Shown here: positions 1 to 10,982 of the stretch, piece by piece
Position numbering within the stretch: position 1 is the stretch's first letter
Layout: each line of letters opens with the position of its first letter
Assembly: GCF_910591885.1 (NCBI RefSeq)
Contig: NC_063273.1
Coordinates: forward strand, 13,608,501-13,672,500
From: Bombus terrestris
Lineage: Eukaryota; Arthropoda; Insecta; Hymenoptera; Apidae
Reading direction: 5' to 3'
DNA: 64,000 bases
Position numbers and translations under genes: made by a program
The notes under the pieces: generated by a model
Database searches by the model: none
The model's input: the letters and a program-made list of their open reading frames with translations, nothing else
Told to the model about the DNA's origin: nothing

Positions 1-179
1 ACGTTATACGTTGTAACGTAATAGTATATAACGTTTTACGTCATATAGTGGTCCAATAAAACGTTATTCGATGTAAGGTAATAGTATGTCACGTTATAGT
101 TCAAATAGTGATCCAGTATAATATTATACGTAATAACGTAATAGTACATAACGTTATACGTTGTAACGTAATAGTACAT

Positions 180-269
180 AACGTTATACATTATAACGTA
201 ATAGCACATAACGTTATACGTTGTAAAGTAATAGTATTTAACGTTACACATCATATAGTGATCCAATAT
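180..269 (+). repeat. CATTATAACG / TAAAGTAATAG cassette
   Basis: An A variant with ATACATTATAACG ends AATAGCACAT. It is followed by an A variant with GTTGTAAAGTAATAGTATTT and then a B monomer starting AACGTTACACATC. The set is usually present twice in a row, as at 180-269 and 300-389, and marks the block seen again near 7,200, 10,770, 13,770, 19,170, 33,300, 40,500, 48,100 and 57,360. Confidence 0.82.
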
Positions 270-389
270 AATGTTATACGTTATAAAGTAATAGTACATA
301 ACGTTATACATTATAACGTAATAGCACATAACGTTATACGTTGTAAAGTAATAGTATTTAACGTTACACATCATATAGTGATCCAATAT

Positions 390-419
390 AACGTTATACG
401 TTATAACGTAATAGTACAT
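390..419 (+). repeat. Type A monomer (reference copy)
   Basis: This copy shows the most frequent monomer form. It opens AACGTTA, carries the palindrome TACGTTATAACGTA at 397-410 and ends AATAGTACAT. It has three CpG, each inside ACGT. Shifted by one base it reads as four sub-blocks, ACGTTAT, ACGTTATA, ACGTAAT and AGTACATA (7+8+7+8). A very common sister form has GTTGTAACG in place of GTTATAACG, which leaves the two palindrome arms intact and mismatches only the centre. Confidence 0.95.
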
Positions 420-500
420 AACGTTATACGTTATTACGTAATAGTACATAACGTTATACGTTATTACGTAATAGTATTTAACGTTATACGTCATATAGTG

Positions 501-510
501 ATTCTAATAT
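501..510 (+). other. +1 landmark monomer 1 (register 0 to 1)
   Basis: ATTCTAATAT stands where ordinary B monomers have ATCCAATAT, adding one base. The next monomer starts AGCGTT and ends AATAGAGGAT, a tail found only here and after other +1 monomers. Confidence 0.9.
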
Positions 511-570
511 AGCGTTATACGTTATAACGTAATAGAGGATAACGTTATACGTTGTAACGTAATAGTATAT

Positions 571-630
571 AACCTTATACATCATATAGTGAACCAATAT
601 ATCGTTATACGTTATAACGTAATAGTACAT
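571..630 (+). repeat. AACCTT-type B dimer cassette
   Basis: A B-type monomer starting AACCTTATACATC, with GTGAACCAATAT in place of GTGATCCAATAT, is followed by an A monomer starting ATCGTTATACG. The two variants occur together throughout the window (for example 1,171-1,230, 3,721-3,780 and 20,165-20,224), so they move as one unit. The preceding monomer ends AGTATAT or AGTATGT. Confidence 0.85.
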
Positions 631-2550
631 AACGTTATACGTTATATCGTAATAGTACATAACGTTATACGTTGTAACGTAATGATACATAACGTTATAC
701 GTTGTAACGTAATAGTATATAACGTTTTACGTCATATAGTGGTCCAATAAAACGTTATTCGATGTAATGTAATAGTATGTAACGTTATACATCATATAGT
801 TATCCAATATAATGTTATACGTTGTAACATAATAGATCATAACTTTATACGTTATCACGTAATACTATATAACGTTATACGTTGTAACGTAATAATACAT
901 AACGTTATACGTTGTAACGTAATAGTATATAACGTTTTACGTCATATAGTGATCTAGTATAACGTTATACGTTATAACGTAATAGTACATAACGTTATAC
1001 GTTGTAACGTAATAGTATGTGACGTTATACATCATATAGTGATCCAATATAACGTTATACGTTATAACGTAATAGTATATAACGTTATACATCATATAGT
1101 GATCCAATTTAACGTTATACGTTATAACGTAATAGTACATAACGTTATACGTTGTAACTTAATAGTATGTAACCTTATACATCATATAGTGAACCAATAT
1201 ATCGTTATACGTTATAACGTAATAGTGCATAACGTTATACGTTATAACGTAATAGTACATAACGTTATACGTTGTAACGTAATAATACATAACGTTATAC
1301 GTTGTAACTTAATAGTATGTAACCTTATACATCATATAGTGAACCAATATATCGTTATACGTTATAACGTAATAGTGCATAACGTTATACGTTATAACGT
1401 AATAGTGCATAACGTTATATGTTATAACGTAATAGTGAATAATGTTATACGTTGTAACGCAATAATACATAACGTTATACGTTGTAACGTAATAGTATTT
1501 AACGTTACACATCATATAGTGATCCAATATAACGTTATACGTTATAACGTAATAGTACATAACGTTATACGTTGTAACGTAATAGTACATAACGTTATAC
1601 ATTATAACGTAATAGCACATAACGTTATACGTTGTAAAGTAATAGTATTTAACGTTATACATCATATAGTGATCCAATATAACGTTATACTTTCCAACAT
1701 AATAGTACATAACGTTTCACGTTGTAACGTAATAGTATTTAACGTTACACATCATATAGTGATCCAATATAACGTTATACGTTATAACGTAATAGTACAT
1801 AACGTTATACGTTATTACGTAATAGTATTTAACGTTATACGTCATATAGTGATCCAATATAGCGTTATAAGTTATAACGTAATACTACATAACGTTATAC
1901 GTTGTAACGTCATAGTATATAACGTTTTACGTCATATAGTGATCCAATATAACGTTATTCGATGTAACGTGATAGTATGTAACGTTGTACTTCAAATAGT
2001 GATCCAATATAATATTATACGTAATAACGTAATAGTACATAACGTTATACGTTGTAACGTAATAATACATAACGTTATACGTTGTAACGTAATAGTATAT
2101 AACGTTTTACGTCATATAGTGATCTAATATAACGTTATTCGTTATAACGTGATAGTACATAACGTTATACGTTGTAACGTAATAGTATGTAACGTTAAAC
2201 ATCATATAGTCATCCAATATAACGTCATACGTTCTAACATAATAGTACATAACGTTTCACGTTGTAACGTAACAGTACATAACGTTATACGTTGTAACGT
2301 ATTAATACATAACGTTATACGTTGTAACGTAATAGTATATAGCCTTATACATCATATAGTGAACCAATATATCGTTATACGTTATAACGTAATAGTACAT
2401 AACGTTATACGTTATAACGTAATAGTACATAACGTTATACGTTGTAACGTATTAATACATAACGTTATACGTTGTAACGTAATAGTATTTAACGTTACAC
2501 ATCATATAGTGATCCAATATAATGTTATACGTTATAACGTAATAGTACAT

Positions 2551-2640
2551 AACGTTATACGTTATTACGTAATAGTATTTAACGTTATACGTCATATAGT
2601 GATCCAATATAGCGTTATACGTTATAACGTAATACTACAT
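2551..2640 (+). repeat. ATTACGTAAT trimer cassette
   Basis: Three linked monomers make the cassette. The first is an A variant with GTTATTACGTAATAGTATTT, giving the 12-bp palindrome TATTACGTAATA. The second is a B monomer with TATACGTCATATAG. The third is an A variant that starts AGCGTT and ends AATACTACAT. The trio recurs dozens of times in this order. In some copies the third monomer reads ATAAGTTATAACG (for example 1,861-1,890). Confidence 0.85.
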
Positions 2641-3570
2641 AACGTTATACGTTGTAACGTCATAGTATATAACGTTTTACGTCATATAGTGATGCAATAT
2701 AACGTTATTCGATGTAACGTAATAGTATGTAACGTTATACTTCAAATAGTGATCCAATATAATATTATACGTAATAACGTAATAGTACATAACGTTATAC
2801 GTTGTAATGTAATAATACATAACGTTATATGTTGTAACGTAATAGTATATAACGTTTTACTTCATATAGTGATCTAATATAACGTTATACGTTATAACGT
2901 AATAGTACATAACGTTATACGTTGTAACGTAATAGTATGTAACGTTAAACATCATATAGTCATCCAATATAACGTTATACGTTCTAACATAATAGTACAT
3001 AGCGTTTCACGCTGTAACGTAATATTATATAACATTACACATCATATAGTGATCCAATATAACGTTATACGTTATAACGTAATAGTACATAACGCTATAC
3101 ATTATAACGTAATGGCACATAACGTTCTACGTTGTAAAGTAATAGTATTTAACGTGACACATCATATAGTGATCCAATATAACGTTATACGTTATAACGT
3201 AATAGTACATAACGTTATACGTTATTACGTAATAGTATTCAACGTTATACGTCACATAGTGATCCAATATAGCGTTATACGTTATAACGTAATACTACAT
3301 AACGTTATACGTTGTAACGTAATAGTATATAACGTTTTACGTCATATAGTGATCCAATAAAACGTTATTCGATGTAACGTAATAGTATGTAACGTTATAC
3401 GTTATAACGTAATACTACATAACGTTATACGTTATAACGTAATAGTACATAACGTTATACGTTATTACGTAATAGTATTTAACGTTATACGTCATATAGT
3501 GATCCAATATAGCGTTATACGTTATAACGTAATACTACATAACGCTATACGTTGTAACGTAATAGTATAT

Positions 3571-3630
3571 AACGTTTTACGTCATATAGTGATCCAATAT
3601 AACGTTATTCGATGTAACGTAATAGTATGT
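3571..3630 (+). repeat. AACGTTTTACG / ATTCGATG dimer cassette
   Basis: A B monomer with AACGTTTTACGTCATATAG is followed by a third-class monomer, AACGTTATTCGATGTAACG ending AGTATGT. The second monomer appears only after the first in the copies I checked. When the B copy instead ends GATCTAATAT, the next monomer is an ordinary type A. Confidence 0.83.
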
Positions 3631-3900
3631 AACGTTATACGTTATAACGTAATAGTACATAACGTTATACGTTGTAACGTAATAATACATAACGTTATAC
3701 GTTGTAACTTAATAGTATGTAACCTTATACATCATATAGTGAACCAATATATCGTTATACGTTATAACGTAATAGTGCATAACGTTATACGTTATAACGT
3801 AATAGTGCATAACGTTATATGTTATAACGTAATAGTACATAACGTTATACGTTGTAACGCAATAATACATAACGTTATACGTTGTAACGTAATAGTATGT

Positions 3901-3930
3901 AACGTTATACATCATATAGTGATCCAATAT
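3901..3930 (+). repeat. Type B monomer (reference copy)
   Basis: The first ten bases match type A (AACGTTATAC), but the rest is ATCATATAGTGATCCAATAT. It contains the interrupted inverted repeat ATCA-TATAG-TGAT. Type B monomers are interspersed among type A every two to five monomers throughout. Common variants begin AACGTTACAC, AACGTTTTACGTC, AACCTTATAC or AACATTACAC. The class is well separated from type A after base 10, with few intermediates. Confidence 0.93.
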
Positions 3931-4020
3931 AACGTTATACTTTCCAACATAATAGTACATAACGTTTCACGTTGTAACGTAATAGTATTTAACGTTACAC
4001 ATCATATAGTGATCCAATTT

Positions 4021-4080
4021 AACGTTATACGCTATAGCGTAATAGTACATAAAGTTAAACGTTGTAACATTATAATACAT
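4021..4080 (+). repeat. CGCTATAGCG palindrome dimer
   Basis: The first monomer has the 14-bp perfect palindrome TACGCTATAGCGTA at 4,028-4,041 in the place where ordinary type A has TACGTTATAACGTA. The next monomer starts AAAGTTAAACGTTG. Thirteen copies of CGCTATAGCG were found, starting at 4,030, 4,840, 7,931, 24,854, 25,154, 25,364, 46,486, 46,786, 47,866, 53,083, 55,454, 55,754 and 57,135. Six related copies have CGCCATAGCG followed by AAGGTTAAACG (6,971, 10,542, 13,543, 18,944, 33,074, 40,275). Confidence 0.85.
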
Positions 4081-4260
4081 AACGTTATACGTTGTAACGT
4101 AATAATACATAACGTTATACGTTGTAACGTAATAGTATATAATGTTTTACGTCATGTAGTGATCCAATATAACGTTATACGTTATAACGTAATAGTACAT
4201 AACATTATGCGCTGTAACGTAATAGTATGTAACGTTACACATCATATAGTGATCCAATAT

Positions 4261-4350
4261 AACGTTATACGTTATAACATAATAGTACATAACGTTTCAC
4301 GTTGTAACGTAATATTATATAACATTACACATCATATAGCGATCAAATAT
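4261..4350 (+). repeat. AACGTTTCACG / TTATATAA cassette
   Basis: Three linked monomers: an A variant ending AACATAATAGTACAT, then AACGTTTCACGTTGTAACG ending AATATTATAT, then AACATTACACATCATATAG. The second junction creates TTATATAA. The cassette is frequent throughout, and a related form begins AACGTTATACTTTCTAAC or AACGTTATACTTTCCAAC (1,681-1,710). Confidence 0.8.
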
Positions 4351-4590
4351 AACGTTATACGTTATAACGTAATAGTACATAACGTTATACGTTATAACGT
4401 AATAGTACATAACGTTATACATTATAGCGTAATAGTACATAACGTTATACGTTATAACGTAATAGTACATAACGTTATACTTTGTAACTTAATAATACAT
4501 AACGTTATACGTTGTAACTTAATAATACATAACGTTATACGTTGTAACGTAATAGTATATAACGTTTTACGTCATATAGTGATCCAATAT

Positions 4591-4770
4591 AACGTTACAC
4601 GTTATTATGTAATAGTACATAACGATACACATCATATAGTGATCCAATATAACGTTATACGTTATAACGTAATAGTACATATCGATGTACATCATATAGT
4701 GATCCAATATAACGTTACACGTTATTATGTAATAGTACATAACGATATACAAAATATAGTGATCCAATAT
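4591..4770 (+). repeat. ATCGATGTACAT six-monomer module
   Basis: The order is TACACGTTATTATG monomer, B monomer starting AACGATACAC, type A, B monomer starting ATCGATGTACATC, TACACGTTATTATG monomer, and a monomer with ATATACAAAATATAG. ATCGATGTACAT contains ATCGAT and the palindrome ATGTACAT. Fourteen ATCGATGTAC copies were found, starting at 4,681, 6,872, 7,772, 10,443, 13,444, 18,845, 24,995, 32,975, 40,176, 46,627, 47,767, 52,984, 55,595 and 57,036. Some modules are shortened by one to three monomers. Confidence 0.85.
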
Positions 4771-5361
4771 AACGTTATAAGTTATAACGTAATAGTATAT
4801 AACGTTATACATCATATAGTGATCCAATTTAACGTTATACGCTATAGCGTAATAGTACATAAAGTTAAACGTTGTAACATTATAATACATAACGTTATAC
4901 GTTGTAACGTAATAATACATAACGTTATACGTTGTAACGTAATAGTATATAACGTTTTACGTCATATAGTGATCTAATATAACGTTATACGTTATAACGT
5001 GATAGTACATAACGTTATACGTTGTAACGTAATAGTATGTAACGTTAAACGTCATATAGTCATCCAATATAACGTCATACGTTCTAACATAATAGTACAT
5101 AACGTTTCACGTTGTAACGTAATATTATATAACATTACACATCATATAGCGATCCAATATAACGTTATACGTTATAACGTAATAGTACATAACGTTATAC
5201 ATTATTACGTAAAAGTACATAACGTTATACGTTGTAGCGTAATGGCATATAATGTTACACATCATATAGTGATCCAATATAACGTTATACGTTATAACGT
5301 AATAGTACATAGCGTTATACGTTATTACGTAATAGTATTTAACGTTACACGTCATATAGTA

Positions 5362-5371
5362 ATTCTAATAT
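5362..5371 (+). other. +1 landmark monomer 2 (register 1 to 2)
   Basis: The same extra base, here preceded by ATAGTA in place of ATAGTG. The following monomer ends AATACAGGAT. Confidence 0.9.
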
Positions 5372-7455
5372 AGCGTTATACGTTATAACGTAATACAGGA
5401 TAACGTTATACGTTGTAACGTAATAGTATATAACGTTTTACGGCATATAGTGATCCAATATAACGTTATTCGATGTAACGTAATAGTATGTAACGTTATA
5501 CGTTATAACGTAATACTACATAACGTTATACGTTGTAACGTAATAGTATATAACCTTATACATCATATAGTGAACCAATATATCGTTATACGTTATAACG
5601 TAATAGTACATAACGTTATACGTTATAACGTAATAGTACATAACGTTATACGTTGTAACGTAATAATACATAACGTTATACGTTGTAACGTAATAGTACA
5701 TAACGTTATACGTTATTACGTAATAGTATTTAACGTTATACGTCATATAGTGATCCAATATAGCGTTATACGTTATAACGTAATACTACATAACGTTATA
5801 CGTTGTAACGTCATAGTATATAACGTTTTACGTCATATAGTGATCCAATATAACGTTATTCGATGTAACGTAATAGTATGTAACGTTATACGTTATTACG
5901 TAATAGTATTCAACGTTATACGTCATATAGTGATCCAATATAGCGTTATACGTTATAACGTAATACTACATAACGTTATACGTTGTAACGTAATAGTATA
6001 TAACGTTTTACGTCATATAGTGATCCAATAAAACGTTATTCGATGTAACGTAATAGTATGTAACGTTATACGTTATAACGTAATACTACATAACGTTATA
6101 CGTTGAAACGTAATAGTATATAACCTTATACATCATATAGTAAACCAAAATATCGTTATACGTTATAACGTAATGGTACATAACGTTATACGTTACAACG
6201 TAATAGTACATAACGCTATACATTATAACGTAATAGCACATAACGTTATACGTTGTAAAGTAATAGTATTTAACGTTACACATCATATAGTGATCCAATA
6301 TAACGTTATACGTTATAACGTAATAGTACATAACGTTATACGTTATTACGTAATAGTATTTAACGTTATACGTCATATAGTGATCCAATATAGCGTTATA
6401 CGTTATAACGTAATACTACATAACGTTATACGTTGTAACGTAATAGTATATAACGTTACACATCATATAGTGATCCAATATAACGTTATACATTATAACA
6501 TAATAGTACATAACGTTTCACGTTGTAATGTAATATTATATAACATTACACATCATATAGCGATCCAATATAACGTAATACGTTATAACGTAATAGTACA
6601 TAACGTTATACATTATAGCGTAATAGTACATAACGTTATACGTTATAACGTAATAGTACATAACGTTATACGTTGTAACTTAACAATACATAACGTTATA
6701 CGTTGTAACTTAATAATACATAACGTTATACGTTGTAACGTAATAGTATATAACGTTTTACGTCATATAGTGATCCAATATAACGTTACACGTTATTATG
6801 TAATAGTACATAACGATATACATCATATAGTGATCCAATATAACGTTATACGTTATAACGTAATAGTACATATCGATGTACATCATATAGTGATCCAATA
6901 TAACGTTACACGTTATTATGTAATAGTACATAACGTTATACATCATATAGTGATCCAATTTAACGTTATACGCCATAGCGTAATAGTACATAAGGTTAAA
7001 CGTTGTAACATAATAATACATAACGTTATACGTTGTAACGTAATAGTATATAACGTTTTACGTCATATAGTGGTCCAATAAAACGTTATTCGATGTAAGG
7101 TAATAGTATGTCACGTTATAGTTCAAATAGTGATCCAGTATAATATTATACGTAATAACGTAATAGTACATAACGTTATACGTTGTAACGTAATAGTACA
7201 TAACGTTATACATTATAACGTAATAGCACATAACGTTATACGTTGTAAAGTAATAGTATTTAACGTTACACATCATATAGTGATCCAATATAATGTTATA
7301 CGTTATAAAGTAATAGTACATAACGTTATACATTATAACGTAATAGCACATAACGTTATACGTTGTAAAGTAATAGTATTTAACGTTACACATCATATAG
7401 TGATCCAATATAATGTTATACGTTATAAAGTAATAGTACATAACGTTATACATTA

Positions 7456-10400
7456 TAACGTAATAGTACATAACGTTATACGTTATAACGTAATAGTACA
7501 TAACGTTATACATTATAGCGTAATAGTACATAACGTTATACGTTATAACGTAATAGTACATAACGTTATACTTTGTAACTTAATAATACATAACGTTATA
7601 CGTTGTAACTTAATAATACATAACGTTATACGTTGTAACGTAATAGTATATAACGTTTTACGTCATATAGTGATCCAATATAACGTTACACGTTATTATG
7701 TAATAGTACATAACGATACACATCATATAGTGATCCAATATAACGTTATACGTTATAACGTAATAGTACATATCGATGTACATCATATAGTGATCCAATA
7801 TAACGTTACACGTTATTATGTAATAGTACATAACGATATACAAAATATAGTGATCCAATATAACGTTATAAGTTATAACGTAATAGTATATAACGTTATA
7901 CATCATATAGTGATCCAATTTAACGTTATACGCTATAGCGTAATAGTACATAAAGTTAAACGTTGTAACATTATAATACATAACGTTATACGTTGTAACG
8001 TAATAATACATAACGTTATACGTTGTAACGTAATAGTATATAACGTTTTACGTCATATAGTGATCTAATATAACGTTATACGTTATAACGTGATAGTACA
8101 TAACGTTATACGTTGTAACGTAATAGTATGTAACGTTAAACGTCATATAGTCATCCAATATAACGTCATACGTTCTAACATAATAGTACATAACGTTTCA
8201 CGTTGTAACGTAATATTATATAACATTACACATCATATAGCGATCCAATATAACGTTATACGTTATAACGTAATAGTACATAACGTTATACATTATTACG
8301 TAAAAGTACATAACGTTATACGTTGTAGCGTAATGGCATATAATGTTACACATCATATAGTGATCCAATATAACGTTATACGTTATAACGTAATAGTACA
8401 TAGCGTTATACGTTATTACGTAATAGTATTTAACGTTACACGTCATATAGTAATTCTAATATAGCGTTATACGTTATAACGTAATACAGGATAACGTTAT
8501 ACGTTGTAACGTAATAGTATATAACGTTTTACAGCATATAGTGATCCAATATAACGTTATTCGATGTAACGTAATAGTATGTAACGTTATACGTTATAAC
8601 GTAATACTACATAACGTTATACGTTGTAACGTAATAGTATATAACCTTATACATCATATAGTGAACCAATATATCGTTATACGTTATAACGTAATAGTAC
8701 ATAACGTTATACGTTATAACGTAATAGTACATAACGTTATACGTTGTAACGTAATAATACATAACGTTATACGTTGTAACGTAATAGTACATAACGTTAT
8801 ACGTTATTACGTAATAGTATTTAACGTTATACGTCATATAGTGATCCAATATAGCGTTATACGTTATAACGTAATACTACATAACGTTATACGTTGTAAC
8901 GTCATAGTATATAACGTTTTACGTCATATAGTGATCCAATATAACGTTATTCGATGTAACGTAATAGTATGTAACGTTATACTTCAAATAGTGATCCAAT
9001 ATAATATTATACGTAATAACGTAATAGTACATAACGTTATACGTTGTAATGTAATAATACATAACGTTATATGTTGTAACGTAATAGTATATAACGTTTT
9101 ACTTCATATAGTGATCTAATATAACGTTATACGTTATAACGTAATAGTACATAACGTTATACGTTGTAACGTAATAGTATGTAACGTTAAACATCATATA
9201 GTCATCCAATATAACGTTATACGTTCTAACATAATAGTACATAGCGTTTCACGCTGTAACGTAATATTATATAACATTACACATCATATAGTGATCCAAT
9301 ATAACGTTATACGTTACAACGTAATAGTACATAACGCTATACATTATAACGTAATAGCACATAACGTTATACGTTGTAAAGTAATAGTATTTAACGTTAC
9401 ACATCATATAGTGATCCAATATAACGTTATACGTTATAGCGAAATAGTACATAACGTTATACGTTATTACGTAATAGTATTCAACGTTATACGTCATATA
9501 GTGATCCAATATAGCGTTATACGTTATAACGTAATACTACATAACGTTATACGTTGTAACGTAATAGTATATAACGTTTTACGTCATATAGTGATCCAAT
9601 AAAACGTTATTCGATGTAACGTAATAGTATGTAACGTTATACGTTATAACGTAATACTACATAACGTTATACGTTGAAACGTAATAGTATATAACCTTAT
9701 ACATCATATAGTAAACCAAAATATCGTTATACGTTATAACGTAATGGTACATAACGTTATACGTTACAACGTAATAGTACATAACGCTATACATTATAAC
9801 GTAATAGCACATAACGTTATACGTTGTAAAGTAATAGTATTTAACGTTACACATCATATAGTGATCCAATATAACGTTATACGTTATAACGTAATAGTAC
9901 ATAACGTTATACGTTATTACGTAATAGTATTTAACGTTATACGTCATATAGTGATCCAATATAGCGTTATACGTTATAACGTAATACTACATAACGTTAT
10001 ACGTTGTAACGTAATAGTATATAACGTTACACATCATATAGTGATCCAATATAACGTTATACATTATAACATAATAGTACATAACGTTTCACGTTGTAAT
10101 GTAATATTATATAACATTACACATCATATAGCGATCCAATATAACGTAATACGTTATAACGTAATAGTACATAACGTTATACATTATAGCGTAATAGTAC
10201 ATAACGTTATACGTTATAACGTAATAGTACATAACGTTATACGTTGTAACTTAACAATACATAACGTTATACGTTGTAACTTAATAATACATAACGTTAT
10301 ACGTTGTAACGTAATAGTATATAACGTTTTACGTCATATAGTGATCCAATATAACGTTACACGTTATTATGTAATAGTACATAACGATATACATCATATA

Positions 10401-10982
10401 GTGATCCAATATAACGTTATACGTTATAACGTAATAGTACATATCGATGTACATCATATAGTGATCCAATATAACGTTACACGTTATTATGTAATAGTAC
10501 ATAACGTTATACATCATATAGTGATCCAATTTAACGTTATACGCCATAGCGTAATAGTACATAAGGTTAAACGTTGTAACATAATAATACATAACGTTAT
10601 ACGTTGTAACGTAATAGTATATAACGTTTTACGTCATATAGTGGTCCAATAAAACGTTATTCGATGTAAGGTAATAGTATGTCACGTTATAGTTCAAATA
10701 GTGATCCAGTATAATATTATACGTAATAACGTAATAGTACATAACGTTATACGTTGTAACGTAATAGTACATAACGTTATACATTATAACGTAATAGCAC
10801 ATAACGTTATACGTTGTAAAGTAATAGTATTTAACGTTACACATCATATAGTGATCCAATATAATGTTATACGTTATAAAGTAATAGTACATAACGTTAT
10901 ACATTATAACGTAATAGCACATAACGTTATACGTTATAAAGTAATAGTATTTAACGTTACACATCATATAGTGATCCAATAT
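7456..10982 (+). repeat. 3.05-kb duplicated block, right copy with 480-bp insertion
   Basis: This is the counterpart of 4,365-7,411. It differs by 16 extra monomers at about 8,973-9,452, a segment that matches about 2,731-3,210 at offset 6,242. Either this copy gained the segment from a block-alpha-like donor or the left copy lost it. The shared AATACAGGAT variant near 8,488 confirms the pairing. Confidence 0.86.
8453..8462 (+). other. +1 landmark monomer 3 (register 2 to 3)
   Basis: Counterpart of the 5,362 landmark in the 3.05-kb duplication, with the same ATAGTA context and AATACAGGAT tail. Confidence 0.9.

Larger units (their letters stand above)
1..2440 (+). repeat. Block alpha, first copy (pairs with 10,594-12,915)
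   Basis: Base 1 aligns with 10,594 at an offset of 10,593. The alignment holds to about 1,440. The second copy then lacks four monomers (120 bp), and the offset is 10,473 from there to about 2,440. Shared rare features include the +1 monomer at 501 and 11,094, a TATATCGTAATAG monomer, and GTATAACTTTATACG-like variants near 840. The match with the other copy ends where this one has a monomer ending GTATTAATACAT. Confidence 0.85.
541..3860 (+). repeat. 3.3-kb block repeated at offset 18,994
   Basis: The same monomer-variant order recurs at 19,535-22,854, with the offset constant at 18,994 at every point checked (937, 1,309, 2,149, 3,049, 3,499 and 3,709). No net indel occurs over about 110 monomers. 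Within this range, 1,771-4,016 also matches 14,195-16,440 at offset 12,424, so this is a three-copy higher-order block. Confidence 0.85.
4017..4364 (+). repeat. Mosaic junction with palindrome dimer
   Basis: This short stretch joins the 541-4,016 block to the 4,365 block. It holds the CGCTATAGCG dimer, a rare B monomer with TTTTACGTCATGTAGTG (4,141-4,170), a monomer starting AACATTATGCGCTG (4,201-4,230) and one AACGTTTCACG cassette with GATCAAATAT in place of GATCCAATAT. Nothing but satellite is present. Confidence 0.75.
4365..7411 (+). repeat. 3.05-kb duplicated block, left copy
   Basis: Up to about 5,892 it matches 7,456-8,983 at offset 3,091. From 5,882 to 7,411 it matches 9,453-10,982 at offset 3,571. 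The copies are almost adjacent. The block contains the ATCGAT module twice, a +1 monomer at 5,362 that in this pair follows AGTA rather than AGTG, and a monomer ending AATACAGGAT. Confidence 0.87.

Noticed and set aside
397..410. Palindrome TACGTTATAACGTA as a transcription terminator hairpin
   Set aside because: The arms are AT-rich, no T-tract follows, there is no upstream gene, and it recurs in a large share of monomers.
4291..4330. TATA boxes (TATATAAC, TTATATAA) as promoters
   Set aside because: These strings come from monomer junctions and occur throughout the array with no gene downstream.
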